Below are positions 36,974 to 46,277 of a stretch of 64,000 nucleotides of DNA, in pieces. The notes under the pieces are model-generated. The model saw nothing but the letters and a program-made list of their open reading frames with translations. It searched no databases and was not told the DNA's origin. The DNA comes from Halomonas daqiaonensis (GTDB lineage Bacteria; Pseudomonadota; Gammaproteobacteria; Pseudomonadales; Halomonadaceae): assembly GCF_900109725.1 (NCBI RefSeq), contig NZ_FOBC01000009.1, positions 104,086 through 168,085 on the forward strand. The letters are read 5' to 3'. Position numbers and translations under genes: made by a program. The number at the start of each line of letters is the position of its first letter. The first letter of the stretch is position 1.

Positions 36974-38257
36974 TTGAGTGACGACTTCCCGCTGGGACTG
37001 CTTTTCGGCCTGCTGCTACTGCTTGTCTGTCTTTCCGCCTTCTTCTCCAGTTCCGAGACCGGGATGATGTCGATCAACCGCTATCGCCTGAGTCACCAGG
37101 CGAACAGCGGTGAGCGCCCCGCTCAGCGGGTACTGCGCCTGCTGGCCCGTCCCGACCGGCTGATCGGCGTGATCTTGATCGGCAACAACCTGGTCAACAA
37201 CTTGGCCGCAGCGATCGCCACGGTGCTCGCCATTCATTTCTTCGGCGAGGTCTCCGGCCCGGCCATCGCCCCGCTGATCCTCACCATCGTGATCCTTATA
37301 TTTGCCGAGGTGGGTCCCAAGACCTATGCGGCGATCAAGCCAGAGCGCATCGCCTACCCCGCTTCGCTGGTGCTCGAGCCGCTGCTCAAGCTGCTCTACC
37401 CGCTGGTATGGCTGGTCAACGCGATCTCCAACGGTCTGCTTCGACTGTTGGGGGTAAGAAACATCGACGGGGGAGCCGACACCCTGACCCGCGACGAGCT
37501 GCGCACCGTGGTCCATGAGGCCGGCACCCTGATTCCGCACCGCCACCAGGCGATGTTGCTGTCGATCCTCGACCTCGAGAACGTCACCGTGAACGACATC
37601 ATGGTGCCGCGCCACGAGGTGATGGGCCTCGATCTGGACGACGATCTGGAGGAGATCCTGGCCCGTATCCGCACCAGCCAACACACCCGGGTACCGGTCT
37701 ACAAGGGCGATATCAACAACATCATCGGCATGCTCCACCTGCGCAACGCGGCGCGCTTCCTGTCCCGCGGCGAGGTAACCAAGGCGGCCATCGTCCAGGA
37801 GGCCCGCGAGCCCTATTTCATCCCCGAATCCACTCCGCTGCACACTCAACTGCTCAATTTTCAGAAGCAGAAGCGGCGTATCGGCATCGTGGTGGACGAG
37901 TACGGCGATGTGGAGGGACTGGTGACCCTGGAGGACATTCTCGAGGAGATCGTCGGCGAGTTCACCACTGACGTGGCGGGCCTGAATCAGGAGATTCACC
38001 CCCAGGAGGATGGCAGCCATGTGATCGATGGCACCACCAACATCCGCGACGTCAACAAGGCACTGGGCTGGCAACTGCCCACGGATGGCCCCAAGACCCT
38101 CAACGGCGTGATCCTCGAGCACCTTGAATCATTCCCCGACGGCCCCGCCTGCCTGCAGATCGGCACCGTACGCATGGAGATCCTTGAGGTGCGCGACAAC
38201 CTGATCACCGCGGCACGCTGCTGGCAGCCGATCCGTCGTCCCTCACGCCGCGGCTGA
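36974..38257 (+). CDS. CNNM/CorB-type (HlyC/CorC family) transporter-associated protein
   Basis: A 427-residue protein: an N-terminal DUF21/CNNM membrane domain (SAFFSSSETGMMSINRYRL, NLVNNLAAAIATVLAI, EVGPKTYAAIKPERIA), a CBS pair (IMVPRHEVMGLD and VDEYGDVEGLVTLEDILEEI) and a C-terminal CorC_HlyC domain (DGTTNIRDVNKALGW). Such proteins take part in Mg2+/Co2+ homeostasis. It is homologous to E. coli YfjD, which also follows ypjD. The start appears to be TTG (36974) with GAGGA about 10 bases upstream; no in-frame ATG precedes the first conserved residues. Confidence 0.9.
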   Translation: MSDDFPLGLLFGLLLLLVCLSAFFSSSETGMMSINRYRLSHQANSGERPAQRVLRLLARPDRLIGVILIGNNLVNNLAAAIATVLAIHFFGEVSGPAIAPLILTIVILIFAEVGPKTYAAIKPERIAYPASLVLEPLLKLLYPLVWLVNAISNGLLRLLGVRNIDGGADTLTRDELRTVVHEAGTLIPHRHQAMLLSILDLENVTVNDIMVPRHEVMGLDLDDDLEEILARIRTSQHTRVPVYKGDINNIIGMLHLRNAARFLSRGEVTKAAIVQEAREPYFIPESTPLHTQLLNFQKQKRRIGIVVDEYGDVEGLVTLEDILEEIVGEFTTDVAGLNQEIHPQEDGSHVIDGTTNIRDVNKALGWQLPTDGPKTLNGVILEHLESFPDGPACLQIGTVRMEILEVRDNLITAARCWQPIRRPSRRG

Positions 38258-38260
38258 TCC

Positions 38261-38974
38261 CTACGCTCGCCGCTGTTCGCCGTCGGCCCAGCCATCGGCC
38301 TCGGCCTTGAGCGCACGCACCCGGGCCTCGATGTTGCGCCGACTCGCCTCACCGGGCTGGATGGGCTCACCGAAGAACAGTGCCACCCGCGCCCGGAAGC
38401 GCCGGGGCGGACTGCTCAATGCCTTGCCGCCATGGTTCGAGGTCCAGGACCCCCAGAGACCGGCTAGTCCGGCGGGCACCACCGGCACTCCATCTCGGGC
38501 TAGGATCAGCTCGAGCCCGCGGCGGAAGGGATGCACCTCGCCATCCGGGCTCAGACGGCCCTCGGGAAACACCATCACTACCTCGCCCTGGCGCAGCGCA
38601 CGACTGACCTCGTCCAGGGCATGACGCACGCTGCCCGGATCACGACGGTCGGCATCCACGGGGATGGCCCCCACCAGGCGGAACAACCAGTTGAGCCAGG
38701 GCGAATCGAAGATCGGCTTGTCCATCAGGAAGCGCAGCGGCCGGGGGCTTGCCCCACCGACCACCAGGGCATCCATGAAGCTGACGTGATTGCAGACGAC
38801 GATGGCAGGACCATACGGCGGAATCTGGTGTCGACCGCGGAAACGCAATCGATAGAGGAGGTGGACCAGCATGAAGACCAGCCAGCGCAGGCAGGGCCGA
38901 GGTGCACTGGCCACTCGCCAGCTCCCCGCTACTACTGCCAGGCCCGTGACTCCCCATAGCCAGGAGGCCATCAT
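38261..38974 (-). CDS. plsC: 1-acyl-sn-glycerol-3-phosphate acyltransferase (PlsC family)
   Basis: A 237-residue membrane acyltransferase making phosphatidic acid. An N-terminal hydrophobic segment precedes the catalytic NHVSFMD (HX4D), the glycerol-phosphate-binding FPEGRLSPDG and the VPVVPAGL motif. The start overlaps the TetR-gene stop by four bases (ATGA), so the two are cotranscribed and the regulator may control membrane lipid synthesis. It is convergent with the CNNM gene, with 3 bp between stops. Paralogues exist in most proteobacteria, so whether this is the main PlsC is unknown. Confidence 0.85.
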   Translation of the reverse strand: MMASWLWGVTGLAVVAGSWRVASAPRPCLRWLVFMLVHLLYRLRFRGRHQIPPYGPAIVVCNHVSFMDALVVGGASPRPLRFLMDKPIFDSPWLNWLFRLVGAIPVDADRRDPGSVRHALDEVSRALRQGEVVMVFPEGRLSPDGEVHPFRRGLELILARDGVPVVPAGLAGLWGSWTSNHGGKALSSPPRRFRARVALFFGEPIQPGEASRRNIEARVRALKAEADGWADGEQRRA

Positions 38975-39588
38975 GACCCGCCAGGCGCTTGTCGGAGACC
39001 GGCCAGGATGGTCGAGAGCAACTGATCGAGCAGCTCACCCACCTCAAGCGGCTCACCCTGCCAGTGCCCGAGGCGCTCGTTAAGCCCGAGCTGGACCAAG
39101 CCATGGACGCTGCCCCAGAGGGTACGACTCAGTCGTCGCGCCTCCGGGTCGTCCAGCGCCGGCTGGTACTCCTTGAGGGTTGCCTCCACGCGCAGGAAGA
39201 GGCCTTCGATCATTTCGTTCTGCCGCTGATCGAGCTCGCCCTCCTGAGCCAGGGGGTAATCGAACAGCAGCTGCCAACGGTACGCATCCTGACGAGCAAA
39301 CTGCCAGTAGGCCCTGGCCAGCGCCTTAAGCCGCTCCTCGGGAGCCACATCGGCGAGCAGTGGCTCGATCACCCCACGCAGGCGCGCCAGTGTCTCGATG
39401 TTGACGTGCTGAAGCAGGTTGCCGAAGCTGCCGTAGAGCTTGAGCAGGGTGCTTGGTGCACAGCCGACCTCACGGGCGAGGGCACGCAACGACAGCATGT
39501 GGGCCGGATGCTCCTGCAGCCAAGCATCGCATGCGGCCATGACCTGGGCATGAAGTGCCTCGGGAGCATGCTGTCTGGGACGGGCCAT
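38971..39588 (-). CDS. TetR/AcrR-family regulator
   Basis: A 205-residue regulator. The helix-turn-helix is SLRALAREVGCAPSTLLKLYGSFGNLLQHVN at about residues 33-63. The C-terminal ligand domain contains LARAYWQFARQDAYRWQLLFDYPLA, a pattern seen in the WHG/TetR_C_33 type. ATG 39588 (MARPRQHAPEAL) is the natural start. It is coupled to plsC and divergent from the SRAP-fold gene, with about 190 bp between starts. Target and ligand are unknown. Confidence 0.82.
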   Translation of the reverse strand: MARPRQHAPEALHAQVMAACDAWLQEHPAHMLSLRALAREVGCAPSTLLKLYGSFGNLLQHVNIETLARLRGVIEPLLADVAPEERLKALARAYWQFARQDAYRWQLLFDYPLAQEGELDQRQNEMIEGLFLRVEATLKEYQPALDDPEARRLSRTLWGSVHGLVQLGLNERLGHWQGEPLEVGELLDQLLSTILAGLRQAPGGS

Positions 39589-39777
39589 CGGGTTTCTCGC
39601 AAGGTAGTGTCGGGCATCGCGGGCCGGGCAGCCAAGGATACTCTCATCGAACACTGTTTTCGACAGAATATCCCACCCGGATGACGATGCAAGCCGGTGA
39701 CAGGATCGCCGTCCGTTCGCCGCTTTTCACACCAGGTCGACTTGGTTACCCTGGCGCCCCACCACCCCGGAGACCCC

Positions 39778-40464
39778 ATGGCCGGTCGACTGTACATCGC
39801 CCCCCTCGAGCTCGAGCGCCTGTTGCCCGACCTGGTCGCCGAGACCACGCTGATCACCGGCGCCAACCTGGCCCCACGGCGTCCATTGTCGATCCTGCGC
39901 CTCGAAGGCGGCCAGCTGCGTCAGGCGAACGCCTTCTGGGGACTCACGCCTCCCTGGTTGAAGGTGCTCGATCACGCGCCCCACTGCGCTCGGGCCGAGG
40001 CGCTGACGACCCGCCCCATGTTCCGCGAGGCCTTCGGCGCACGCCGCTGCCTGGTGCCGGCCAGCGGCGTCTATGTGTGGAAGCCGCAGCCACGCTTCAA
40101 GCAGCCTTTCCTGGTGACGCGGGCCGACCGTGGGCCGCTGCTGCTGGCGGGGCTCTGGTGCCGCTTCCATACCACCCTGAGCGAATACAATGATTCCATG
40201 GCACTGATCACGGTGCCCACGGAGGGGCTGCTCGCCCCGCTCACCGACCGGCTGCCGGCAGTGATCGACCCCGGCAACGTCCGGCGTTGGCTCGATCCAC
40301 AGACACCGCTGGCCGAGGCACAGGCGCTGCTCGCACCCGCTCCCGGGGAACTCTTGGGCGCTTTTCCGGTATCAAGACGAGTGAACGATCCGGCCAACCA
40401 GGATCCGGCATGCGCCCATCCCACCGGGCCCATGCTGAACCACCCCGTCCCTCAGGAGCGATGA
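39778..40464 (+). CDS. SRAP-domain protein (YedK/HMCES fold) lacking its active-site residues
   Basis: A 228-residue protein. The family frame is clear: MAGR at the start (MCGR in active members), WGLTPPW, ARAEAL, RRCLVPASG and DRLP. Active YedK/HMCES uses Cys2 to form a thiazolidine with abasic sites, assisted by Asn75, Glu105 and His160 (E. coli YedK numbering). Here the equivalents are Ala2, Cys70, Val100 (PASGVYVW for PASGxYEW) and Thr156 (LTDRLP for IHxRMP). All four are replaced, so crosslinking by the known chemistry is not expected; DNA binding may remain. The stop overlaps the next start by one base (TGATG). Confidence 0.8.
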   Translation: MAGRLYIAPLELERLLPDLVAETTLITGANLAPRRPLSILRLEGGQLRQANAFWGLTPPWLKVLDHAPHCARAEALTTRPMFREAFGARRCLVPASGVYVWKPQPRFKQPFLVTRADRGPLLLAGLWCRFHTTLSEYNDSMALITVPTEGLLAPLTDRLPAVIDPGNVRRWLDPQTPLAEAQALLAPAPGELLGAFPVSRRVNDPANQDPACAHPTGPMLNHPVPQER

Positions 40465-43316
40465 TGACACAGCTTTTGTCTGCCCCCTTGCGCCAATCGA
40501 CCCGCCTGCTCACCTGCCTCGGCGTGGCCGTGACCTTGATGGCGGGCCTGGAAGCTCAAGCCGGGACACCCGAAGCGTCAGAGGCCATCGACGAGGTCGT
40601 ATCGCCGCGGGTCAGCCCTCACGATGACCGCGACTACCGTGCGCTGACCCTCGACAACGGCCTCTCTGTTCTGCTGGTCAGCGACCCGCAGGCCGACCAG
40701 GCCGCCGCCTCGCTGAACGTCGGCGTGGGCAGCGCTCAGGACCCGGAGGACCTGGCCGGACTAGCCCACTTCCTCGAGCATATGCTGTTCCTGGGCACCG
40801 ACGCCTACCCAGAATCGGATGCCTATCAGGCCTACTTATCACGCCACGGGGGCAGCCACAACGCCTTCACCGCTCCCCAGGACACCAACTACTTCTTCGA
40901 CATCGAGCCCGACGCCCTGGCCGGGGCCCTGGACCGCTTCAGCCGCTTCTTCGTCGCTCCGTTGTTCAACGCGGATCGCCTGGAGAGCGAGCGCAATGTG
41001 GTGCACTCCGAGTACCAGGCCCGCATTCGCGACGACGGCCGCCGCGCCAGTGATGTCCTCGACCAGTTGCTCAATCCCGACCACCCGACCACCGGTTTCT
41101 CGGTGGGTAGCCGCGAGACCCTGGCCGACCGCCCCGAGGGCGAGCCGAGCCTGCGCGAACGCGTGATCGGCTTTTACGAGGGCCACTACGGCGCCAACGT
41201 GATGCATCTGGCCGTGGTCGCTCCCCAGCCCCTCGATGATCTGGAGGCCATGGTCACCGAGCGCTTCGCCGAGATACCGGACCGCGGTCTTTCCCGCCCG
41301 GTCATCGAGACGCCGCTGGTGACGGATCAGGCACTGCCCCGCGCTGCCGAGATGCAGTCGGTACGTGACAGTCAAAGGGTCAGCTTCCTGTTCCCGGTGC
41401 CCGACCCCCAGTTGGCCTACCGCCATAAGCCGGCCGACTACCTGGCACACCTGCTCGGTCACGAAGGCGAGGGCAGCCTGCTCGCGGTGCTGCGCGAGGC
41501 GGGCTGGGCCGATGGCCTCTCCGCAGGCGTGACCCGCGGCGACGGCCGCCATGCGCTGTTCGCCGTGGACATCAGCCTGACGCCGGATGGCGCCGAGCGG
41601 CTCGATCGCATCCAGGAAAGCCTCTTCGCCACCATCGAGCGGATCCGCAATGCTGGCCTGGAGGCCTGGCGCTACGCGGAGCAGGCGCGCCTGGCCGAGC
41701 AGCAGTTCCGATTTCAGCAGCACGGATCGCCGCAGAGCGATGCCATGCGGCTGGCCATGAATCTGTCACGCTATCCGCTGGAGGATGTCAACGTCGCCCC
41801 CTACCTGATGGAAGGCTTCGTTCGTGAACAGATCATGCGCTGGCTGGACGGCCTGCGTCCCGACCGCCTGCTGAGGCTCTACAGCGGCCCGGACGTCGAG
41901 GGCGACAAGGTCTCGCCATGGTTCGATGCGCCATGGCGCGAGGTGAAGGCAACAAGTGCGGCCGAGCCGCTGGCGGGCCTTGCCCTGCCCGAGCCCAACC
42001 CCTACATCGCCGAGGATCTCGAGCTGCTCGACGGCCACGACGAGACTCCCGAAAAACATATCGAGGAGCCGGGCTTCAGCTTCTGGCACAAGGCAGATGC
42101 CACCTTCGACACCCCCAAGGTAGAGTGGCGCTTCAGCCTGCAGCACCCCGCCGCCAGCCAGGAGGCTCGCGAGGCAGCACTCTCCCGGCTGCTCGCCGGC
42201 TGGCTCGGCGACAGCCTCAACGAGACCCTCTACCCGGCACGCCTGGCCGGGCATGATTTCGAGGCCTATGCCCACGCCCGGGGCATCACCCTGTCCTTCT
42301 CTGGCTGGCGGGACCGCCAGGATCGTTTGATCACCCGGGTCCTCACCCAGCTGCAGGAGGGCGAGATCGAGGCGGCGAGCTTCGAGCGGGTGCACTATCG
42401 TCTTCAGCGCGAATGGCGCAACGCTCCCCAGGATGCCCTCTACCGGCAGGCCCATCGGACCCTATCCGAGGCCCTGGTGCGCCCCCAGTGGCCTACCGAG
42501 GCCCTGCTTGAGGCAAGCCGCGAGCTCGGCGTGGAGGAGCTGCGCGACTTCCGTGAACGCTTCCTGGCCGAGCTGCGCCTGGAGGCCATGGCCGTGGGCA
42601 ACATCGATGACAACCTCGCCGAGCGTGAAGCCTGGCTGGTCGCCGAGAAACTCTCCCCCTCCCTCGCATCCGACGAGATCCCGGACCTCGTCCCCCTGCA
42701 GGCCGACGACCTGCCCACGCTGACCCCGGCCACTACCCGGGAGGAGTCGCTGGTACTGCGCTATCTGCAGGGACCGGACCGCTCGCTCGACAGCCAGGCG
42801 CGCCTGGCGGTGCTGGGCCAGCTGCTGGAAACCCCCTTCTACCAGCGCCTCCGCACCGAGGAACAGCTCGGCTATGTGGTCAACGCCGGCTACTCGCCGA
42901 TGCTGGACGCTCCGGGCATCAGCCTGCTGGTGCAGTCCCCCGACACGGAAAGCGAGGCGATCCAGGCCCGTATCGATGCCTTCCTGGACGACTTCACCGA
43001 GCGGCTCGCGACGCTTGAGGATGCCGACCTGGCTACCTATCGTCAGGCCGTGCACGACGAGCTGATGCAACGCGACACCAGCCTTTCCGGACGCACCAAC
43101 CGGCTGTGGCGCGCACTCGCCTATGGTGACACCGATTTCGACCGCCACCGCCGTCTCGCCGAGCGAGCCCTGGCCGTGACGGCCGAGGAACTGCGTCAGG
43201 GCTGGCCGGCACTGCGCGAAGCCGGCGTGGCGCGGGTCAGTTTCGACCCGGGCGACGAGCCCAGTGACGTGCTCGCCCTGAGCCGCCATCTTGAGCCGTT
43301 GCCGGAAGGGAAGTGA
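40464..43316 (+). CDS. ptrA: Pitrilysin-like M16 metalloprotease (protease III)
   Basis: A 950-residue zinc protease (E. coli PtrA 962), periplasmic. A signal peptide ends at AQA (about residue 33). The inverted zinc motif HFLEH is at 102-106 with LGTDAYPESDAYQAYLSRHG after it; the distal Glu ligand is in ERNVVHSEYQAR. The C-terminal half carries the inactive M16 domains with RTEEQLGYVVNAGY, the substrate-exosite region typical of insulysin relatives. Two adjacent ATGs are possible; 40464 has AGGAG five bases upstream. It degrades small peptides in characterised relatives. Confidence 0.92.
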   Translation: MTQLLSAPLRQSTRLLTCLGVAVTLMAGLEAQAGTPEASEAIDEVVSPRVSPHDDRDYRALTLDNGLSVLLVSDPQADQAAASLNVGVGSAQDPEDLAGLAHFLEHMLFLGTDAYPESDAYQAYLSRHGGSHNAFTAPQDTNYFFDIEPDALAGALDRFSRFFVAPLFNADRLESERNVVHSEYQARIRDDGRRASDVLDQLLNPDHPTTGFSVGSRETLADRPEGEPSLRERVIGFYEGHYGANVMHLAVVAPQPLDDLEAMVTERFAEIPDRGLSRPVIETPLVTDQALPRAAEMQSVRDSQRVSFLFPVPDPQLAYRHKPADYLAHLLGHEGEGSLLAVLREAGWADGLSAGVTRGDGRHALFAVDISLTPDGAERLDRIQESLFATIERIRNAGLEAWRYAEQARLAEQQFRFQQHGSPQSDAMRLAMNLSRYPLEDVNVAPYLMEGFVREQIMRWLDGLRPDRLLRLYSGPDVEGDKVSPWFDAPWREVKATSAAEPLAGLALPEPNPYIAEDLELLDGHDETPEKHIEEPGFSFWHKADATFDTPKVEWRFSLQHPAASQEAREAALSRLLAGWLGDSLNETLYPARLAGHDFEAYAHARGITLSFSGWRDRQDRLITRVLTQLQEGEIEAASFERVHYRLQREWRNAPQDALYRQAHRTLSEALVRPQWPTEALLEASRELGVEELRDFRERFLAELRLEAMAVGNIDDNLAEREAWLVAEKLSPSLASDEIPDLVPLQADDLPTLTPATTREESLVLRYLQGPDRSLDSQARLAVLGQLLETPFYQRLRTEEQLGYVVNAGYSPMLDAPGISLLVQSPDTESEAIQARIDAFLDDFTERLATLEDADLATYRQAVHDELMQRDTSLSGRTNRLWRALAYGDTDFDRHRRLAERALAVTAEELRQGWPALREAGVARVSFDPGDEPSDVLALSRHLEPLPEGK

Positions 43317-43357
43317 GCGCGCTTCGCGCTTGTGAGTGGTGAGGAGTGAAGCAAAAA

Positions 43358-43549
43358 GGGCGCCGGGGGGCAGGCCGAAGAGGAGGTCCTACGCCAGGGG
43401 TGAGGAGCACTGCTCCGAACGGGCTGGCCAAGGATGGCCAGCACCGGACCTGCAAGCGGAGCGGGACGCGAGAGCGCAGCAGGGCGTCGGTAGCGCCCAG
43501 GGAGGGGTTCACAGCGCCTCCTCGCAGGCCTGCCGCCGGATCAGCCCCG
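43358..43549 (-). repeat. Intergenic repeat element, copy D (long form, about 192 bp)
   Basis: The reverse complement of copy A with about eight substitutions. It keeps the GCTGGCCA/TGGCCAGC hairpin, here with a TCCT loop, and the GGAGCAGTGCTCC palindrome. It fills the gap between the convergent genes ptrA and sbcB. The G-run is six here against ten in copy A. A small 6-bp hairpin (43316-43330) precedes it, right at the ptrA stop. Confidence 0.85.
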
Positions 43550-43579
43550 TGACCAAGTCAGCCCCGAGCCCTTTTGTTC

Positions 43580-45073
43580 TCAAGCATCGAAGGCCTGGGG
43601 CGGCATGATGGCTTCCACGTGCATCACCAGTTCCTCCAGGATCTGCCGGTCGCGGTCGGAGAGCGAGACGCCATTGAGCCGTTCGATCTCCCGGGCGAAG
43701 TCCTTGAGCGTCAGGCCGGCGACGGCCGGGTCGTTCATGCGCTCCCAACGGAAGGTTTCCCAACGCGTCTGCTCCTCGCTCTCCAGGGTCTCCGGGTAGC
43801 TGCGAGCCCGGTAGCGGAACAGCATCTCCTCGAGGCGCGGATCCTGGAAGGCGAAACGTGCCCCCACCAGGTCCCAGGGCTCGGTCTCGCGCACCCGCTG
43901 CATCTGCCGGCGATCCGCGGGCGAGAAGAAACCGCCGGCATAGAGCATCAGGTCCGGGTCATGCAGCGGCTCGGGAGGCGGCGCGGCGAACACCTCGGCA
44001 ACCCGCTCAGCCACCTCCGGTCGGGTCGACAGCAGCTTCCAGTGTGCCCGACAGGCGGCCAGGTCCAGCCCCAGGCGCTCGACGATCGCGCCGTACTCGC
44101 CCTTGTGCGGCCCTTCCACGTCCTTGAGGGCGCTGGTCGGGAACAGCACCGGACACTTGTTGAGGTGAATCACCTTCAGCGGAATGCGCTCTTCACCCTC
44201 CGCCAAGTCATCATTGCTGACGAAGACTCGCTCGCGGATCTGCTCCGGGGTAAGTTCAAGCAGCGGGGTCGGATCCATGGAGAGATCGAAGACGATAACT
44301 CCGTTGGGATTGGAGGGGTGCTCGGCCAGCGGCATCACCAGGGCACTGCAGCCACGACTCGCCGGGTAGCGCCGTGAGATGTGCAGTACCGGCTTGCGTC
44401 CGGCCAGGTCCAACTGACGGGCGACGGCGCGCTTGCCACGCAACCCCAGCAGGTAGTCGAAGAGCTTGCCGTTGCGTTCGCGCAGCAGCCTCGCCAGGGC
44501 GATGGTGGCACGAACGTCGGCCAGAGCGTCGTGAGCCCCCGCGTGGGCGATGGCGTTGGCGGCCGTCAGGTGTTCCAGCTTGAAGCTCGGCGCGCCATCG
44601 TCGCGGGTCGGCCACTCGATACCCTCGGGGCGCAGGGCATGGAAGGCGCGCACCACGTCGATCAGGTCCCAGCGTGAATTGCCGTTCTGCCATTCTCGGG
44701 CATAGGGATCGAGCAGGTTACGGTAGAAGAGGTGGCGGCTCACTTCGTCGTCGAAGCGCAGGCTGTTGTAGCCCAGGGCGCAAGTGCCCGGCTCGCTCAT
44801 GGCCGCCTCGACCCGGCCGGCAAACTCGGCCTCGGGCAGCCCCCGACGGCGGGCCTGCTGGGGGGTGATGCCGGTGATCAAGCAGGCCTGGGGATGGGGC
44901 AGGAAGTCATCGGCCGGCTTGCAGAAGAGCTCGAGAGGCTCACCGATCTCGTTGAGATCGGCGTCGGTGCGAATGGCCGCGAACTGGGAGGGCCGATCGC
45001 GCCGTGGATCGGCACCGAAGGTCTCGTAGTCGTGCCACAGGAAGGACTGCGGGACGGCGGGGGACTGCGCCAT
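43580..45073 (-). CDS. sbcB: Exodeoxyribonuclease I
   Basis: A 497-residue 3'-5' single-strand exonuclease (E. coli 475). The DEDDh domain begins FLWHDYETFGADP with the two acidic ligands, followed by GYNSLRFDDEV and AHAGAHDALADVRATIALARLL. The SH3-like and helical C-terminal domains follow (KVIHLNKCPVLFPTSALK, FRYRARSYPETL). Acts in recombination and mismatch repair. It is convergent with ptrA across repeat D. Confidence 0.95.
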   Translation of the reverse strand: MAQSPAVPQSFLWHDYETFGADPRRDRPSQFAAIRTDADLNEIGEPLELFCKPADDFLPHPQACLITGITPQQARRRGLPEAEFAGRVEAAMSEPGTCALGYNSLRFDDEVSRHLFYRNLLDPYAREWQNGNSRWDLIDVVRAFHALRPEGIEWPTRDDGAPSFKLEHLTAANAIAHAGAHDALADVRATIALARLLRERNGKLFDYLLGLRGKRAVARQLDLAGRKPVLHISRRYPASRGCSALVMPLAEHPSNPNGVIVFDLSMDPTPLLELTPEQIRERVFVSNDDLAEGEERIPLKVIHLNKCPVLFPTSALKDVEGPHKGEYGAIVERLGLDLAACRAHWKLLSTRPEVAERVAEVFAAPPPEPLHDPDLMLYAGGFFSPADRRQMQRVRETEPWDLVGARFAFQDPRLEEMLFRYRARSYPETLESEEQTRWETFRWERMNDPAVAGLTLKDFAREIERLNGVSLSDRDRQILEELVMHVEAIMPPQAFDA

Positions 45074-45127
45074 GGGCGGGAGCTCTCCGAAGGGCGTGAA
45101 TTCTCGAGCCCCAGCCTAGCACAGGGC

Positions 45128-45150
45128 GAACGGCGGCTCAGCCGCCGTTC
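45128..45150 (-). terminator. Hairpin overlapping the minE stop codon
   Basis: A perfect 10-bp inverted repeat GAACGGCGGC/GCCGCCGTTC with a 3-nt loop; the minE stop (45151-45149) is inside the arm. There is no long T tract. It probably ends the minCDE transcript. Confidence 0.6.
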
Positions 45151-45400
45151 AGGTCTTGGGAAGCGTCACGTTGAGCTCCAGCACCGAGCAATTGTCTTCA
45201 CTGTCGAGGGTGATGTTCACCGCGTCGTCGTCGATCTGCACGTAGCGGCGTATCACCTCCAGCAGTTCCTTCTCCAGCAGCGGCATATAGTCCGGCTGTC
45301 CCCGCTGGGTGCGCTGATGGGCCACGATGATCTGCAGCCGCTCCTTGGCGACCGACGCGGACTTCTTGCGCTCTCGCTTCAGGAAATCGAGCAACTTCAC
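45149..45400 (-). CDS. minE: Cell division topological specificity factor MinE
   Basis: An 83-residue protein (E. coli 88): the N-terminal amphipathic helix [20 protein letters not shown], the MinD-binding segment [10 protein letters not shown], then the dimerisation domain ([20 protein letters not shown]). It drives pole-to-pole oscillation by stimulating MinD ATPase. The start overlaps the minD stop by four bases. Confidence 0.96.
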   Translation of the reverse strand: MKLLDFLKRERKKSASVAKERLQIIVAHQRTQRGQPDYMPLLEKELLEVIRRYVQIDDDAVNITLDSEDNCSVLELNVTLPKT

Positions 45401-46215
45401 CGGCGGACTCCTCCAAACATACGGCTTAACAGGCCCTTCTTCTGGTACTCGTGGAAACGCAGGGGCACCTCCTCGCCCAGCAGGCGGGCCACGGTATCGG
45501 CATAGGCCTGGCCGGCATCGCTGTCGTCATCATGGGTGACCGGCACCCCTTGGTTGGACGCCCGCAGCACCGCCTCCGATTCCGGAATCAGGCCGAGCAG
45601 GTCGATAGCCAGGATCTCGCGGATGTCCTCCAGGTTGAGCATGTCCCCCAGGTCGACCCGGCTCGGGTTATAGCGGGTGATCAGCAGGTGCTCCTGGATC
45701 GGGTCCTCGCCACGTTCGGCGCGCCGGGTCTTGGAGGCCAGCAGGCCGAGAATACGGTCCGAGTCGCGCACCGAGGAGACCTCGGGGTTGGTGACCACGA
45801 TCGCCTCATCGGCGAAGTACATGGCCAGTTGAGCGCCGCGCTCGATGCCTGCCGGGGAGTCGCAGATGATGAAATCGAAATCCTTGGTCAGGGTATCGAG
45901 CACCTTCTCCACGCCTTCCAGGGTCAGGGCATCCTTGTCGCGGGTCTGGGAGGCCGGCAGAATGTGCAGGTTGTCGACCCGCTTGTCGCGGATCAACGCC
46001 TGGTTCAGTCCCGCCTCGCCCTGAATCACGTTGACCAGGTCGTAGACCACGCGACGCTCGCAGCCCATGATCAGATCGAGGTTACGCAGCCCCACGTCAA
46101 AGTCGATGACCACGGTCTTCTTGCCGCGCAGGGCCAACCCTGTGGCAATGGCGGCTGCGCTGGTTGTCTTGCCGACCCCACCCTTGCCGGAGGTCACAAC
46201 GATGATCTTGGCCAA
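45397..46215 (-). CDS. minD: Septum site-determining ATPase MinD
   Basis: 272 residues from a TTG start at 46215, which gives [20 protein letters not shown], aligned end to end with E. coli MinD (270). AGGA lies eight bases upstream of this TTG. An ATG three codons earlier (46224) is in frame but has a poor Shine-Dalgarno. The deviant Walker [10 protein letters not shown] is at about 10-18, with [14 protein letters not shown] and [11 protein letters not shown]. The C-terminal membrane helix is [13 protein letters not shown]. It recruits MinC to the membrane. Confidence 0.95.
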   Translation of the reverse strand: MAKIIVVTSGKGGVGKTTSAAAIATGLALRGKKTVVIDFDVGLRNLDLIMGCERRVVYDLVNVIQGEAGLNQALIRDKRVDNLHILPASQTRDKDALTLEGVEKVLDTLTKDFDFIICDSPAGIERGAQLAMYFADEAIVVTNPEVSSVRDSDRILGLLASKTRRAERGEDPIQEHLLITRYNPSRVDLGDMLNLEDIREILAIDLLGLIPESEAVLRASNQGVPVTHDDDSDAGQAYADTVARLLGEEVPLRFHEYQKKGLLSRMFGGVRR

Positions 46216-46277
46216 GTGTCGCATCCTGTCTTGTGATGATGAAAAGAGAATGGTGGTACAAGCGCTGGTAGCCGGCA

